Translations under genes and position numbers: made by a program
In this document: in pieces, positions 10,680 to 23,404 of the stretch
Position numbering within the stretch: the first letter of the stretch is position 1
How the letters are laid out: each line of letters opens with the position of its first letter
From: Turritopsis dohrnii
Taxonomy: Eukaryota > Cnidaria > Hydrozoa > Anthoathecata > Oceaniidae
Direction: 5' to 3'
DNA: 64,000 nt
Assembly: GCA_027922465.2 (NCBI GenBank)
Contig: BQMF02000491.1
Coordinates: forward strand, 124,001 to 188,000
The notes under the pieces: generated by a model
Databases searched by the model: none
What the model was told of the DNA's origin: nothing
What the model saw: only the letters and a program-made list of their open reading frames with translations

Positions 10680-11387
10680 TCAGTATGGCCGCGGCCTGTT
10701 GAAACTGCAGCCCTGTCCCCGGCTCCTACCGCGGGTTTGGTCTGGAGGGAGAAAAACCCCTCCATGCCGCACCCACGAGCCGAGGGCGGCTTCGGTCGTT
10801 GGCCCATCACGGGCCAGTTGTTCCCGTAGGAACCTTGTATACACTGCAACTATAATAAGAAAATATCCTTGTTTATAATTGAAGAATGATAATAATAAAA
10901 AGGTTAATTGAATTCTTACTGATTTCCGGGTCCGGCTCCCGGCCATTTTCATCGAGATTCAAATTTTCTAAATTATTGAATGAATTAGGAATGACATATC
11001 TACACATAAAAATCAACTACGAAAAATTAGGCAACAACTATAGCAGCGACTTACCAAGAAGCTGCTCCATATCTAAAAATCAAAAAAAAAAGAAAAAGAA
11101 ATAAAAAATAGTAAGCAACAATCACATGATATGAATAAAAAAATAGCAAAAAAAAAGTACATTTCTTAGAAAAAATCATAGAAATGTTTTGTGAAAAGAA
11201 ATGGACATACCTCGATTATTTAAATTTTGAACTAAAAGGAAAAACAAAGATTTAATGAAACATTGTAAAAGATTGAACTTGAAAACAGTATTCATATAAC
11301 AAAATGAATTATTGTGAGGTGCTTACACAATGCTGCAAGTGCAGCTTTGCTTTTATTGTTGTTGTTGTTGTTGTTGTTGTTTGACAT
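10680..11387 (-). CDS. Five-exon microexon gene of Helitron 1 (about 105 aa)
   Basis: Exons in transcript order: 11327-11387 (ATG at 11387), 11211-11231, 11055-11072, 10920-10967, 10680-10849 (TGA). All four introns are GT-AG and phase 1; the middle exons are 21, 18 and 48 nt. The predicted product starts with a nine-asparagine run from a (GTT)n tract, then KSKAALAAL, short acidic segments (NLNLDENGREPDPEI), and a last exon with YTRFLREQLARD, AALGSWVRHGG and an RG-rich end. The last exon is conspicuously GC-rich against AT-rich surroundings. A gene of the same design and similar C-terminus occurs in Helitron 2. No known family is recognised. The frame is open, unlike the broken Rep-helicase beside it. 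Confidence 0.6.
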
Positions 11388-12499
11388 CAAAATAAAAAAT
11401 TGTAAAGAATACTTTTTTTGGGCATGCGGTCAAAATGTCATTTACATGTGATAATACGAACGTTGACTAAAAGCATGCTAGGTAATAAAGTTGCATGAAA
11501 GAGATGCAGAAAAGCGACATCTAACAGCCAATACGATTTATGCTAAATTATTCTGTACAAGTGAAAATATTGGACAACGGTTCAAGTTATATCTTCTCAA
11601 TATATATATTTTACAATGTAAAGTAAGTAATATGAAATCATTATAAACACTTTTATAGAGATTAATTTCTCTTATTTGCATGTTCTTAAGTTCGAATATA
11701 TGAAACATCTGATTATTATACCGACTCCAGGGTAAAAACTTCTGGTTATCCCAAGCCAAAAGGGATTGACTAAGTCTATTCTTCCAGAAGAAACCTTATA
11801 GATAGGTATAATAAGCAATGTTCATTGGGACTTTAGAAATTTAAACATTTAAAAAGGAAGGTGGGTCATGTCATGGGTGATAAATGAACATGAACATGCA
11901 ACCATGAATTTTGAACATGCACTGCCGTTTTCAGTTACTTCAGATCAGTTAAACGTATATCTGTCTAATATCTCAATAAACATAAGCTGATCTTTCAAGT
12001 GCAACAAAATGTCATTTTTAGTCACATTAGCTGATATGTATCATCTACTCTACGACACTATGCAAACTCTAAACATGAAAATAAGTTGTGGTCATAACAT
12101 GAACTCATGAAAAATTGAATCTACTTTCAATTTGTTAGTAAAGTGAGGAGGAAAATCATTAAAAGGTTTCTTACCCATGCTTAATGAAGAAATCATTTAG
12201 CTGAGTATCAATACCACAATGTAAAATCAATAATCTGGAGAAGTTTATGCTTTATCTCCCTATCAAAAAAAGAAAAGAAATTGTTAGTGAACTGCAGCTA
12301 TGCAAATAACAATGGACTATCAGGTTAAAAAATAGAAAAGAATTATAAGCGAAAAATTCATACCAATTTTAAAAAGAAATCATGCAGTTTAACATGTTTG
12401 ACCATATGTTACTGTATAACAATGATAAAACTGCCTTTTCAATGACATCAGAATCTCAAAAAAAGAGAATAAATTACAAAATGTCACACATACAACGGC
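11388..12499. other. AT-rich spacer between microexon gene and helicase
   Basis: Mostly featureless. A possible 26-nt minus-strand exon (12178-12203, preceded by CAG and followed by GTAAG) could be an untranslated exon of the microexon gene. No coding signal otherwise. Confidence 0.3.
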
Positions 12500-12910
12500 T
12501 TTTTGCCGCTTGCCTACCCTCCTCCACCCAGCTCAATTGCTGCTTTCATACCCTCCTCCATTCGGCTCAATGCCGCTTTAATACCCTCCTTCCTCCCGAG
12601 TCCATGCCGCTTCCATATTCTTCCATAATCTATTCAATCTTCAATCTACTCTAAGTTCAAGGTTATCTAATCTAATGCTATATTCTTATCATATGGCATA
12701 TTCAATCTAATCTATTTAATGTAAAGTAATCTAATTTCTAGGTCATCTAATCTAATGCTACACTCATTCAATTCAATTCAATTCAATGTAATTCAATTCA
12801 ATGTAATTCAATTCAATGTAATTCAATTTAATTTAATTCATTTCAATGTAATTCATTTCAATGTAATTCAATTCAATGTATACCAATTTAATTTCCAGGT
12901 AATGTAATGT
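12500..12910. repeat. Tandem 34-bp repeat and ATTCA microsatellite
   Basis: About three degenerate 34-bp units (taccctcctccac/t..gctcaat.gccg) span 12503-12612. From about 12765 to 12905 runs an ATTCAATTCAATGTA-type microsatellite. It directly abuts the broken end of the helicase reading frame. Confidence 0.7.
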
Positions 12911-14345
12911 AATGCCTCCTCATTAACCTTGCGTAAAGTTTCAATTCAAAACTGAAGCAAGGCCTTTGCATGTAAATACCAACCCGTTCAAAAGTCTGAC
13001 CTTGACTTTTGTTTATGGTTATTGCGTAGGACAAACGAAGAGGAAATTGTGTACGCTTCAGCTGAAACGGAAGGTTGGTATCATTGGGACATAATGTTAC
13101 TCTAGGAATGAGCACCTGATTTCCAGCAGAGATACCCGTCAGCAGTTCACAATCAAGGATATTCTCTCGGAGATTACGGATGACTTATCGGGTGCCGTTG
13201 CATAAACCGTCCTTCAACGATAAATTTCGCAGCAGCATCACTATACTGTTGACTTTCAAGTTCAAGCGGTGTGGAGGCCTTCCAGAAGGAGTAAGCGCAT
13301 TGATGAACTCCATCGGATACAGGTCAATCTCTTCTTGCTCATCAGAAACAACAGAATCGACACTAAAGTACGTGACTGTTTCACCTGGCATTCCCTGAAG
13401 AATCCATTCGTTAATAACTAAAGCCTAATCATTCGTCGGTGTCAGAATTACACGACTCGACATATCCTCTCCTCCAGCATCACTAAAAATAGAGTGGACA
13501 ATATCATTATTTTCATGCACAACACATTCATTTGGAATTTCGATGGAGTCTTTAAATGGCTCATCCACTTTTTTCGGTATCGCTCCACTTCCTAATTCAA
13601 GTAGGAATTCTGCAAATCCCCTTTCCCCAGGTGCAGCTCTCATATTGACATTTAGATGAAAGATTCGCACAATTGGCCACAAGACAGAGCTCTTGATGCA
13701 TGCTTCCACTATCTGAGCTGGTCTGTCTCTTCTCACTATTGGAAGACTCTGTCTAAAATCACCACCTAAAAGAACAACCTTTCCAGCAAAAGGCACATCA
13801 CTATTACAGATATCTCTAAACATTCTATCAATAGCCTCAAGTGCATGCTTAGGAATCATACTTGCCTCATCAACTATTAAAATATGCTGGCTAAGTAAAA
13901 AATCGGCATGCCTATATTAGGCTTGACATTGCACCTTCTGTTGTCCAATACAGGAACAGGTAATTTGAAAAGGGAATGGACTGTCTTACCATTTTGTAAC
14001 AGTGTTGCTGCAATTCCAGTCCACGCACACGTACTTACTAATAGGTTTCTTCCAATAACCTCGCGAAAGATGTAATTGTACGTGAAAGTTTTACCTGTTC
14101 CACCGGGTCCATCAAGGAAGAAAACTTTAGCAGTATTATTGTCGTTTGTTGCCACTGCATCTAGGACTGCATCAGCAACAGCAAGTTGGTCAGCATTCAA
14201 CGTGTTCCTCATGTTGATGGCTTCTTCCCTCATTTCATCAGCATTTGGTAGATCGTCAGCAATAGCTTGTTCAAAAGCAGGTAAATCAAAGTCAGTAACA
14301 ACCCTACCAAATTGCTGCAGGACTTCCTGAATTTTACCAAGAGCT
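12888..14345 (-). pseudogene. Helitron 1 PIF1-like helicase, frameshifted
   Basis: Fragments in order along the minus strand: FFLDGPGGTGKTFTYNYIF (Walker A), a frame change near 13900, then VDEASMIPKHALEAIDRMF (Walker B) and LLGGDFRQSLPI. ILTPTND follows and then a stop, PHRLNLKVNSIVMLLRNL, a stop after LCNGTR, and finally RLSYAITINKSQGQTFERVG and MQRPCFS. These are the ordered SF1B helicase motifs of Helitron Rep-helicase. At least one frameshift and two in-frame stops are present, and the last motif (LYVAxSRA in Helitron 2) is lost at about 12900, where the microsatellite begins. It is not functional. Confidence 0.85.
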
Positions 14346-16946
14346 GACTGCTCTGCTTGTACTTACGGCTGGTGTCTCAAAAAACCTTCAATCATGTGAG
14401 CACAGAATCTTTCCCACAACTCAGCTGGATTGCTTGGCTCTCCATGGATCAGAATGAAAGAGAACACTTTGCGAATTTTAGAGGGAGTTGCTGATTCGCC
14501 AAGTTCTTCCATGGTTCGTATCCACAAAGTATCATCATCCAATAGTCCAAGTGCAATACACGCTTCCCTAAAAGATCTATATAAAATCCCATTAACAGTT
14601 CTAAGGTATTCAAAGGAAGTCGCACCAGGAACATGTAACAAAAGCACACGTAAGAAATACCTTTCACCCGGCCGAATGCTGGCATTGTACATTCTACTTA
14701 CAATTTTTTCTGCTCCACGCTGACGTGTCACCCACTTATGTTGTCGTGTTTGAAACACATAATGGTGGGGGATATCAGGATATAAATATTGACGTGCCTG
14801 TTCGTCAACACAATTAAATTCGAACCAAGCAGTTAACTTGGTGTGCTCTTGTCCTCTTTCCAGTGCTGCTTGTTCCTGTCCTTCTCTGAAAAAAATCTGC
14901 TGCTCATTTGGAAGGTGAACAGGAAGTCGTAAAATTGCATATATTTGAGTGTGCATTGGAAAGGAGCATGAACGCCACACAGCTTCTGGAGCAGATACAT
15001 ACCTCGCATCTAAAAAGGTTTTAATTTCGTCATGATCGATACGCTCATTGATTTCAATTTGGGCAGTATCGTGTCCTTTGTAAATGTATTTGTACAAATG
15101 CTTGACACTTTTTATGGAAACACAGGCTTTAAGGTTTATATGTGCATTGTACTTTTTGCTGAGACAAGGGTTGTATGGGAGGATCCATCTGTTGTCAAGA
15201 TCCATATTTCGAATTCGAACAGTTCTTCCGTCATCTGGTCGGGGATATAAAGGATAGCCATCCGCATTCAGGTAATCTGATTTACCTTTTTTTGAAACTA
15301 TTGCCATAGCATCTAGGTACAATTGGTGCATATTTCTAGGTGAACCAGAAAAGGTAGATGGCAATACAACAATATTACCGGCACGGAGGTTTCGTTCGTG
15401 AGCAGCTTCCTCTAAATAGTCCATCAAGCCTGTGTAGCTATCCGCCCGTAATTGTTCTTGGTTCTGGCGCATGAAGTCGAGTCTCGCTCCCTCCACTTTG
15501 ACATAGCTGTCAACAACAAACTGTTGAAATAGTTTTCCAGCTGAAGGTAAAGCAGAAAATTCATGTCTAATGGAAATACGATAGATGCGCTATTGGATTT
15601 GTGTAATTTCATTCCGCCTTTCAGTTGCATGCTGTTGGACGTGATTCATGTTTGGACTCCATCCAGGATCACCACTAGGAAAAATCATTGGATACATCAT
15701 GGAGTCAATGTTTGTAGATGTATAAGGAATATTGCGCAAGGGCTGATCTCTTGGATAAACAACAATATTTCTACCAGCGTGAGGTGCACCATCGTTACCT
15801 TCAAAAACTGCTGCAACTTCTTCGTGATGTGGAGCAATTTATCTCCTCCTGTCTTCACCTTCTTGCATGGAGCATTGTATCTCCTCCTGTATTCACCTTC
15901 TCGCATATACATACCCACTTGGAGGTTGCTCTATTTTCTAAAAGTGCCCTTTCCTCCTCTTCCCGTTCAACCTGAGCCAAGTTACGATATGCTGCGGCAT
16001 AAGGTGAAACTCTATTAATGGTTGCTTGTATTTGCTCCATCAAGTCTCTGTTGCAATCCGCATTGGAAGGGTTTTGCATACGCATGTCAAGCGAATTAGC
16101 AGCTTCGATAATATACAATTGGCTAAACATAGGCGCTTGGTTTTCATTAGCATGCAGTGCTCCATACCTATGTAGCAGTTGTCCACATATCCTAAAACAT
16201 AGAGGCCCATTTCCTGGGGGCGGACGTAGGTTAGCTGACAGAGAAGCAAAACTAAATGCATTATTATAAATTCTAATACACTTACGGAAATGTTTAACCA
16301 GTGCAGAATCATCAAGTAAAAGATTCCCTAACTCAGGCGGATAATCTAATTAATTCGGAAGTTGTACCTTACCATTTGTGCAACATTTAAAATTAGTTTC
16401 ATGGTTAAATTTGATTGCTCCACAATGTTCACATAAAACGTTAAATTCACCTTAAGAATGAATGTCAGGTAAATTATTGTTTTCAATATCAATCTGTGCA
16501 GCATTTAAAAAGCAAGCTCTGCGCACTTGTCTGTTTTGGACATATGCTCTTTGGTGTTGTTGAGCATCAGTTGCACGTCGAACAGCAGCTTGTACGGGTT
16601 GCTCATTGTTTCTCAGAAGTTGGTGATGTTGAACATCAGTTGCACTTCGAGCAGCTATTTGATCAGGTTGCTCATTAGCCCGTCGCTGTCTTTGAAGTTG
16701 TGCATCCCTCTCCCTTCTCAATTGAGCACAAATTTCACTTTGATTTGCACGGTATCTCCTTTGTCGTTCAGCATTTCTAATGCGACGACGTTGTTGAGGG
16801 TCATCAGCAGGGGGTTGTTGTTGTTGTTGTGGTTGTTGTTGTGGTTGTTGTTGATGTTGCTGCCGTGCATCAACTACATCTCTATCAAATTGTGATCAAG
16901 GCATTGCAAACCTTTGAGGGATTCCATAGTCATAATCAGAATTCAT
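14346..16946 (-). pseudogene. Helitron 1 Rep region, HUH motif deleted
   Basis: A probable start lies at 16946 (MNSDYDYGIPQRF) with a TGA seven codons later. A Q-rich N-terminus follows, then a zinc-binding-like CEHC...CC segment with stops, YAAAYRNLAQVE, and a 377-residue open part (14363-15496). The last part has RNMHQLYLDAMAIVSKKGK, then directly NADGYPLYPRPDDGRTVRI, and YIYKGHD (the paired-tyrosine region). Compared with Helitron 2, roughly 150 residues are missing between those two segments, at about 15275 on the plus strand. The lost part includes FCTFTCNPNW and the LPHAHILI histidine motif. The deletion is in frame. Rep cannot nick without HUH, so this copy is dead even apart from its stops. 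Confidence 0.85.
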
Positions 16947-17539
16947 AACTCGTTGAGAAAAAACTTAAACAAAAGAGCAATCTATACAGGAATATAATTT
17001 CTATTATCACCACAAAAATAAAAACATAACAGGCCTTTTTTGTCAGTTTACCTAGCTAAATAGATAACAATAAACAAAAAAGCATACACAACTTTCCTTT
17101 GTTGTCTTTAGGCAAACGAAATGATCGTTTTTTCTCAACTTTCTTCACTTTTTTTTTGCTCGAATATATTAACCAAAAGGGTTCAAAGCAAACCTGATCA
17201 GTTTCCTATTGTTGCCATGACATTGAACGGGGGTTAACAAATGCTTAAAAGTGGAATCAATCAAGGTCATTCTAAAGTATTGTTGGAATATTAAGTTATA
17301 AATTCACTTATATTACTTATGTACATATGTTTCAGTTAAAAATATTACAATTTCATGCAATTATCGCTATTTTTTGGAAGCCATTTTTTTGCCTTTATAC
17401 CCCCTAATTTTCTTCAGATCTCCGCGATTTCTCCGTTGCAGATCCTCGATTTCTTTCTCAGCGAAATCTAACATTTTGCGTGACTTACAAACAAACAAAC
17501 AAACAAACAGACAGACAGAATCGGCTATTAATATATAGA

Positions 17540-17652
17540 TACAATAGCAGTTAAAGTTTGACAACAAACCTTTTATAATAATAAACCTTTGTATGTATAC
17601 AAACCTGTTTTTCTTCGTCAAATTCACAATGAAGAAATGAAAGCCGTTATTA
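17540..17652 (-). mobile_element. Left part of an older family-B Helitron
   Basis: This 113-bp stretch and 25850-26003 are the two halves of one sequence that aligns with about 35645-36013 (shared text such as 'gtatgtatacaaacctg', then 'accaatcaaaa'). Its 5' end, TCTTATTTACTAATTCGC on the minus strand, is at 26003. It was split by the 8.2-kb element. Helitron 1 abuts its left side. Confidence 0.65.
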
Positions 17653-18295
17653 AGGGAGAACCCCCCCCCCCCCCCCCCCCTAATTTTTAAATGCATTTTT
17701 GAACATAAAAAAGTACAAAGATAAAATATTTCAAAAATTTATAATGGCCACCTGTCACCATAAAAATGCCCCAAAATTGTGCAAAAATAAGGTTTATGCT
17801 GGCCAAAATTTGAGCAAAACTAGGAAAAGTTGGACTGTGATATTTTGCCAAAATGTTAACAAATAATAGATCTGTGATTTAAGTGAAACAGATTTTTATA
17901 GATTTGGGCGGGGCTTTTTTATAGACTAGTTGAAATACCACAAAGGATATTTTGGTATTTCTTGAAACATACACAAGAGGCAACTTTGAAAATGGAAATT
18001 CTGATTCACTTAAATCACAGTACTTATTGTAAGGAACAATTGCTGAAAATTTCAGAGAAAAAGCTCAAGTGGTTCTCAAGAAATTGCGACCAGGGTGCAC
18101 GTTTGGAGAAAACGGGCAAAAACAAAAACATTTCTTGAAAAACACTATGTATAAACTCTGAAAACATACATGGAACCTAAAAAAAACCAGCTTTATAAAG
18201 TGTTCCTTCGGATTCTTTAAATTCATCATTTTTACGTAGTTTTTTTGGCCCTGAGCATTTACCGCCTCACTTTGTTTTGGTTGTTGCTGCGGTAT

Positions 18296-18820
18296 TCAGA
18301 AAGTTTTATTCTCCGAGCATTGAGTTATCATCAAATCCTTTTTCAAAAAGCACGCTTTGCATGACCTGGACATAGGTTCAACATCTAAGACCTTTCCAGT
18401 GTCAGTGGACAAAATGGTATATACACCGTTCAATGAGGAAAATCCTCGTTTTTGCCATGTTCCATCACCTGTCACACAGACATCAACAACCTCCTCGTTT
18501 GAACCATTATGAAGGTCCTCAGCAACATCAGCCATACTCTCTTCTGCAATCTCCTTTGCTATGCCAGCAGCTGTGTTAACAATTTTATCATAATTATTTT
18601 GTGTCATTGACTTGGGCATGTCCATTAAGTCGGAAAATTTTTCCAGACCTGCGTGGCCGTGACCCAAAACTCGCATTGTATAACCCATTCTTTTGTTGAC
18701 ATCATAGCCTCTGCCAGCTCTTTTAGATGTATAAAAGTCTGTTATCCCATTACAGTTTGAACATTTTATCATCATGAAAGAAGAAAATCCTTTTTTTTTA
18801 TGGCGCGCCATTGGTGCCAA
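18296..18820 (-). pseudogene. Mutator-like transposase N-terminal fragment
   Basis: An open 174-residue frame with MIKCSNCNG (zinc-ribbon-like), MTQNNYDKIVN, and VCVTGDGTWQKRGFSSLNGV followed by TGKVLDVEPMSRSCKAC. The DGTWQKRGxxSLxGV segment holds the first catalytic aspartate of transposases annotated as Mutator-like. The frame stops at CSENKTF, well short of a full transposase, and no downstream continuation was found. It could be the original enzyme of the 8.2-kb element, now truncated, or a passenger. Confidence 0.7.
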
Positions 18821-19691
18821 AAGTAATTTACATGATTATTTTTTCATAACAATCATATTGAAATAATATTTCACACATCATAGATATAAAAAATTCATTA
18901 CTTCTCAAACATAATTTCTTTGACATTAGGTATAATTTATTCAATGCGGATATTTATATTTTGTCATTTCAGCTTTAATTTTTTTAAAACAACATGGTGT
19001 TTTTTAACGTATAACCATTATTTTTTTTTCAAAACAAGTTTCAGTTTTTTTAACACACAACCTCCAGAAGAAACCGTGGCAAACCTGTTTGATTGTCCTG
19101 CATAATGTGCACCAAGCTTGGAAACATGCCTGACATGACCAGCTTTTTGATGAGAGAAGACAGTCGGAGACTCTGTGTTTGTTTTGTAATTGTTGTGATA
19201 GTCTGATGAGGGGATGATGTTGTGAGGGTAAAGGAGAAGGTGAAGAGAGAGAGAGGTCTTCATTCAGAACGAAGTCAGGCATTAAAGTATATCTCCATGA
19301 CATTTAAACCTGTCTGGTTCAGTAAAAAAGTTGAGGATTTTTCAGAGTGGTTGAAGACTAATATCATATGATGCAGTTTGTGTACTCCATGTGTAGGAGC
19401 ATGTTTTGAGACATGACTTGCAATGAATATTATGTAGATTTATTGTCTTGCTGGGTCAAAGCAACGAATATGATTATGATGCTCTTGCCATGCCAAAACA
19501 CTGTTGTTTGTGTGTGTGGTGACACACACAAACAGTGTCGACATCCCCATCCAAAGAATTTGTTTATATATTTGTTCATCTTTTTGTTGTTTGGTGGTTG
19601 CTTGTACCAAATTTGATGTCAAATGACAAACCAATAACAAGATGGAAAACAATGTCTCTATTTTGTTCTTTTTGACATAATAGTATAAGAA

Positions 19692-21855
19692 TAAATTCAT
19701 TACGAGTGAAGATCATCGTGATGTTTTACGTCGATGTGCGCAATCTTTAATGCAGTTGGTTAATCAGTTGCCTGCAGGTCAATCCACACCACTAACCACA
19801 CGTTCGCTACCATCTTCTCATGCAGCTGTATTACCAATATCAGTACCACCAAGTGGTCCTTCAACAATACGATCAACCACCTTTAGTGAACACCAAAATC
19901 TCTTCAGAGGTCAGGTTCGCCATCCAGTACGGGGACGTGGTAGAAGAGGACGGCCTTTAAATCAGCCTTACATTAGGAAACTATCATTTACTTGTGTGTG
20001 CTTATCTTCAACATTGGCATCATTTATTCCAGATACAGAAGAAAAAGTACAGTTAGCTATGTCTGGTTTGGGAGAAAAAAGAATTACAGTTGATGATACT
20101 GATAATAGCAATATCATGGACTTAGCAATTAAAAATAGTTTTACCCCATTAGCATCAACAGGTGGATATGAGATCATGCGAGCTGCTGATCGTTATTCAA
20201 AGTCACTCAAGTTAGTACCACCACCAACAAATGGATACAATGCACAATTTCTGAAATCAATCTTTGGACAATCAAAAGTCTATGTCAGACCCCTACAAAA
20301 AGATATTGTAACTGATAACAATGCTGCTCCCTCTGTAAGTGAATTGTATGTCTCAAATTGTGAAATTTAGCACTAATGATTGATGTCTGCACTACTTTAT
20401 AACAAAAACACAAACTTTCTTTTTTCTTTTTTAGACTGCTGATGAAGATTTGCTTTTAGTGCAACCATGGCTCAATTGTGGAGTAAAAATTGCCTAAAAT
20501 TGAGATATAAGAGCACATATTGATGATTGTGTGGTGGTAGTAGCACTAAGCATTCCACTGAACAGAAAACAATACCAGAGTGCTTTAATTCGTGCAAATC
20601 ATCAACAAATTCCCATCAAAATTTAATAGATATGTTTCCTAAACTGTCAAAAGATGATGCTGAATCCCTCTTAGCTTCGAAATCCTTTGATGAGGTAGTT
20701 GATGAACTGGTTGAATTCAACTGTGACAATAACAGTAGCAAATCATTAACAGAACTAGTTGAATCTTTTCGAAATAAAAATAGCATAGATGGGCAGTATA
20801 CACTCCAGCTCGAACGAGAGCATTTATGGAGGAATGGTATTTGTTTTTACAAAACTGCATGTGCACAACCTGAAAACCTCCTTAAAAGTTTGCATGTAGT
20901 TTTTAATGGAGAAGTAGGTGTGGATGCTGGTGCCTTACGAATAGAGTTCTTCTCAAAGTTTTTTGAAGAATCGAAAGCACAATTTTTTGAGGAATCCAAT
21001 GGTTATGCTATTCCCAAGAGATGTGGAGTTAATTTGATGATTTATAAATCAATTGGTATTGCCATAGCACACAGCATGTTTCAAGAGGGACCTACATTTT
21101 CATGTCTAGCCCCTTGGTGTTATGATGCTTTAATTGAAAAACCTGAAGAGAAATTATTGCAAATGGTCTCATCTGATGATATTCCATTCAATGCTGGTAC
21201 AACAATGCTTAAATTTTTCATAAAAAAGATTGATGATGCCCCAACAGATCAAAAAATTAACGAATTATTTGATTCTGAAGAAGGACCTGCCTTTGAACAG
21301 ATTGTAAATAACAGCCAGTGGGACATAGCAACCCCAATTACACGAAAAACAAAAGACCAACTTCTGCAAATGCTTATTTATGAGGAAGTAGTTATAAAGC
21401 GGGAGAGGCAAATCAAAGCATTGCGGGAAGGTTTGAAAATTCCTAAACTGTTTATGCTTATCAAATGTAACTCAGAGAAATTTCAAGATGCATTTGTTTC
21501 ACCAGAAACAAACGTTACCTCATCACAGTTGTTGAAAGTGATTTGTTTTGATGCCAAAGACATCAATGCTTCACAATTGGTTATTTTGAATCGTTTTAAG
21601 AATTTTGTTGCCACTTGTAGTGAAGATACAGCCAAAGATCTTCTCAAGTTTGTAACTGGATTTCATAGAATCCCAGTCCTTGCACCGCTAGAAATATCAA
21701 TTGAATTTATGGAACCTCATGAGGGCATATATATCAAGTCCCAAGCATGTGTTTCCACATTGAGGCTGCCAACAGTTGAGACATCTGAGGATGCATTCCA
21801 GCAGAATATTCTTAAAGCTTTAGAACTGGAATGTGAAGGTTTTCACGATTATTAA
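19692..21855 (+). pseudogene. HECT-type E3 ubiquitin ligase-like gene (G2E3-like), lightly broken
   Basis: A first exon (open from 19692, ATG at 19750) encodes an RG-rich patch (RGRGRRGRP) and a conserved-looking block (GGYEIMRAADR, VYVRPLQKDI). A GT-AG intron at about 20335-20434 follows. Next comes a C...C...DIRAHIDDC segment like a UBZ finger, crossed by two stops (about 20500-20515) and a frame change. The main frame (20527-21855, opened by a non-ATG codon after a TGA) holds a region like CUE (MFPKLSKDDAESLL) and a HECT domain: GVDAGALRIEFFSKFF, then the C-lobe with ACVSTLRLPTVETSEDAF, where the cysteine sits at the HECT active-site position. HECT ligases attach ubiquitin via that cysteine. 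Such genes occur in multi-copy, transposon-linked form in cnidarians (from memory). Confidence 0.75.
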
Positions 21856-23404
21856 TCTAATATATACTGGTTGTCTCTATCTCTGTGTAGAACATTGTTC
21901 TATTTGATGACAGACCACTTCTTTAGTTTTTGGTAATTTGTTTTTCTCTTTGTTGAGTTTTATTGTTAAGTTTTTGCCTTTGGGATTACAGTAAAAATGT
22001 TTTGCTTTAAACACAGTAATAAATAAATGGGTTTCGCCAAAAGCATCAAATTGTTGAATTTTGTTTGATATTTTTGCAATGTTAAGAAAACTGTTTAAGT
22101 TGCTATGCCGGGTTGAACTACAGTGATTCTCAGACGTTTTAACAGTTCAGAGCAAAAGTCTTATATTTATGGTTATTTTCTATCATATATTTTAAGATTT
22201 ATAAAGTTTTTTTATTTTTTCATCTTTGTATCTTTAGTTGGTATTTATATTGACTTTATTGAGTATCTCTTATTTGTGTTAGCCTGTGGGGACAGAAAAT
22301 AATCCGCCTCTCACATTATAACATAACATACATAAAAAAATATACAAAAATAATTACAAGATGTTTATCATTTCGGAAACAGTTCGAATTTCAACATAAT
22401 TTCGATTTACTGAATTATGAAGCTGCAAACAGCGGATCAGAGTGTCACGTGGTGCTAAAAATGGAACCAGTGATTTAGCGGTTTACAAATCTTAAATTTC
22501 ATGGAAATAATTTTCGTGGTCAAGCCATTATTTTGTATTTCGCGGAACTTAATTTCAGGGAAAGGGCCAAAAAACGCGAAAATAAGTTCCGCGAAAACTA
22601 GTTCCTATCAAGCATAAATGCTAATTGCGTAAGACTATTGCACAATCTTTCCCCTGGCTTAGATATCGAAAATCATAGTGACTTAATAGCGATTAACCGA
22701 AAGTATAAAATTGAAATGCCACATTTAACAAAAGCTGATAAACATACATAACAATACAGTAGAATCCTGTTAACTCGGACTCTCAAGGGGGACAGGAAAT
22801 TCATCCGACTTATCAAGCGTCCGGGAAATACCCTTTTTCTATAAGCATATGGGATTTTGAGCTCAGCCTCAATACACTTGTGATATATAAATAACATGGG
22901 TCCCAAGAGAACAAGTTTTTTTCGAACCAAATTAACAAATGTGTCATTAAAGAAAGAGAAATTGACACTCATTTTCATTTACATAACCTGTTGTTTTCGT
23001 TTCTTCTTATTAATCATTTCTCCTGTATACACGTGCATTCACAAATTGCAATTGTTAGAAGAAAACTGAAGGTTGACAAGATGTCAATGATAAATGAGCC
23101 TCGGCATATGCTTATGGTATGCTTAAATTTTTGCCGATTCTGAGCCTTGATATGCTTATAAGCGTTATGCATATAAAAAAAACATGTATCCCAAGTCTAA
23201 ATAACTCGGAATTTAGGTGGCAAGAAAAGTTAGCGGAATTTGCTGGAATTTATTGTTACGTTAAAATATGGGGAGAATTTAATTTGGCAGTGGTCAAATT
23301 TTCTTCCCACGAAAATTTCTTCCTCTTCAGCTATAAGACAGCTATGTGAAGGGTAAAAACGTCGAGTTAAAACAACATTTTTGTTCTTTTAATCTAAAAA
23401 TCAT
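21856..23404. repeat. Gene-free interval with inverted and dispersed repeats
   Basis: It holds the HECT 3' flank (several ATAAA signals) and an inverted repeat at about 22539-22602 (tttcgcggaactta paired with taagttccgcgaaa). A MITE-like block at about 22830-23195 carries the TATGCTTATAAGCG motif and ends ataaaaaaaacatgta. No credible coding frame. Confidence 0.5.

Larger units (their letters stand above)
9956..17539 (-). mobile_element. Helitron 1, autonomous type but decayed (about 7.6 kb)
   Basis: On the minus strand the element begins TCTATATATTAATAGCC at 17539 (preceded by A) and ends in the palindrome GCCGCCTTGGCGGC plus CTAG at 9956 (followed by T). This is the A/T target and terminal layout known for Helitrons. 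It encodes Rep-helicase (12888-16946, broken) and a microexon gene (10680-11387). The termini match the short Helitrons at 4.6, 34.5 and 51.3-55.8 kb, so this element, or one like it, is the likely source of enzyme for them. Confidence 0.8.

Noticed and set aside
14430..16018. Several plus-strand frames of 70-150 codons
   Set aside because: Antisense shadows of the Helitron 1 Rep region.
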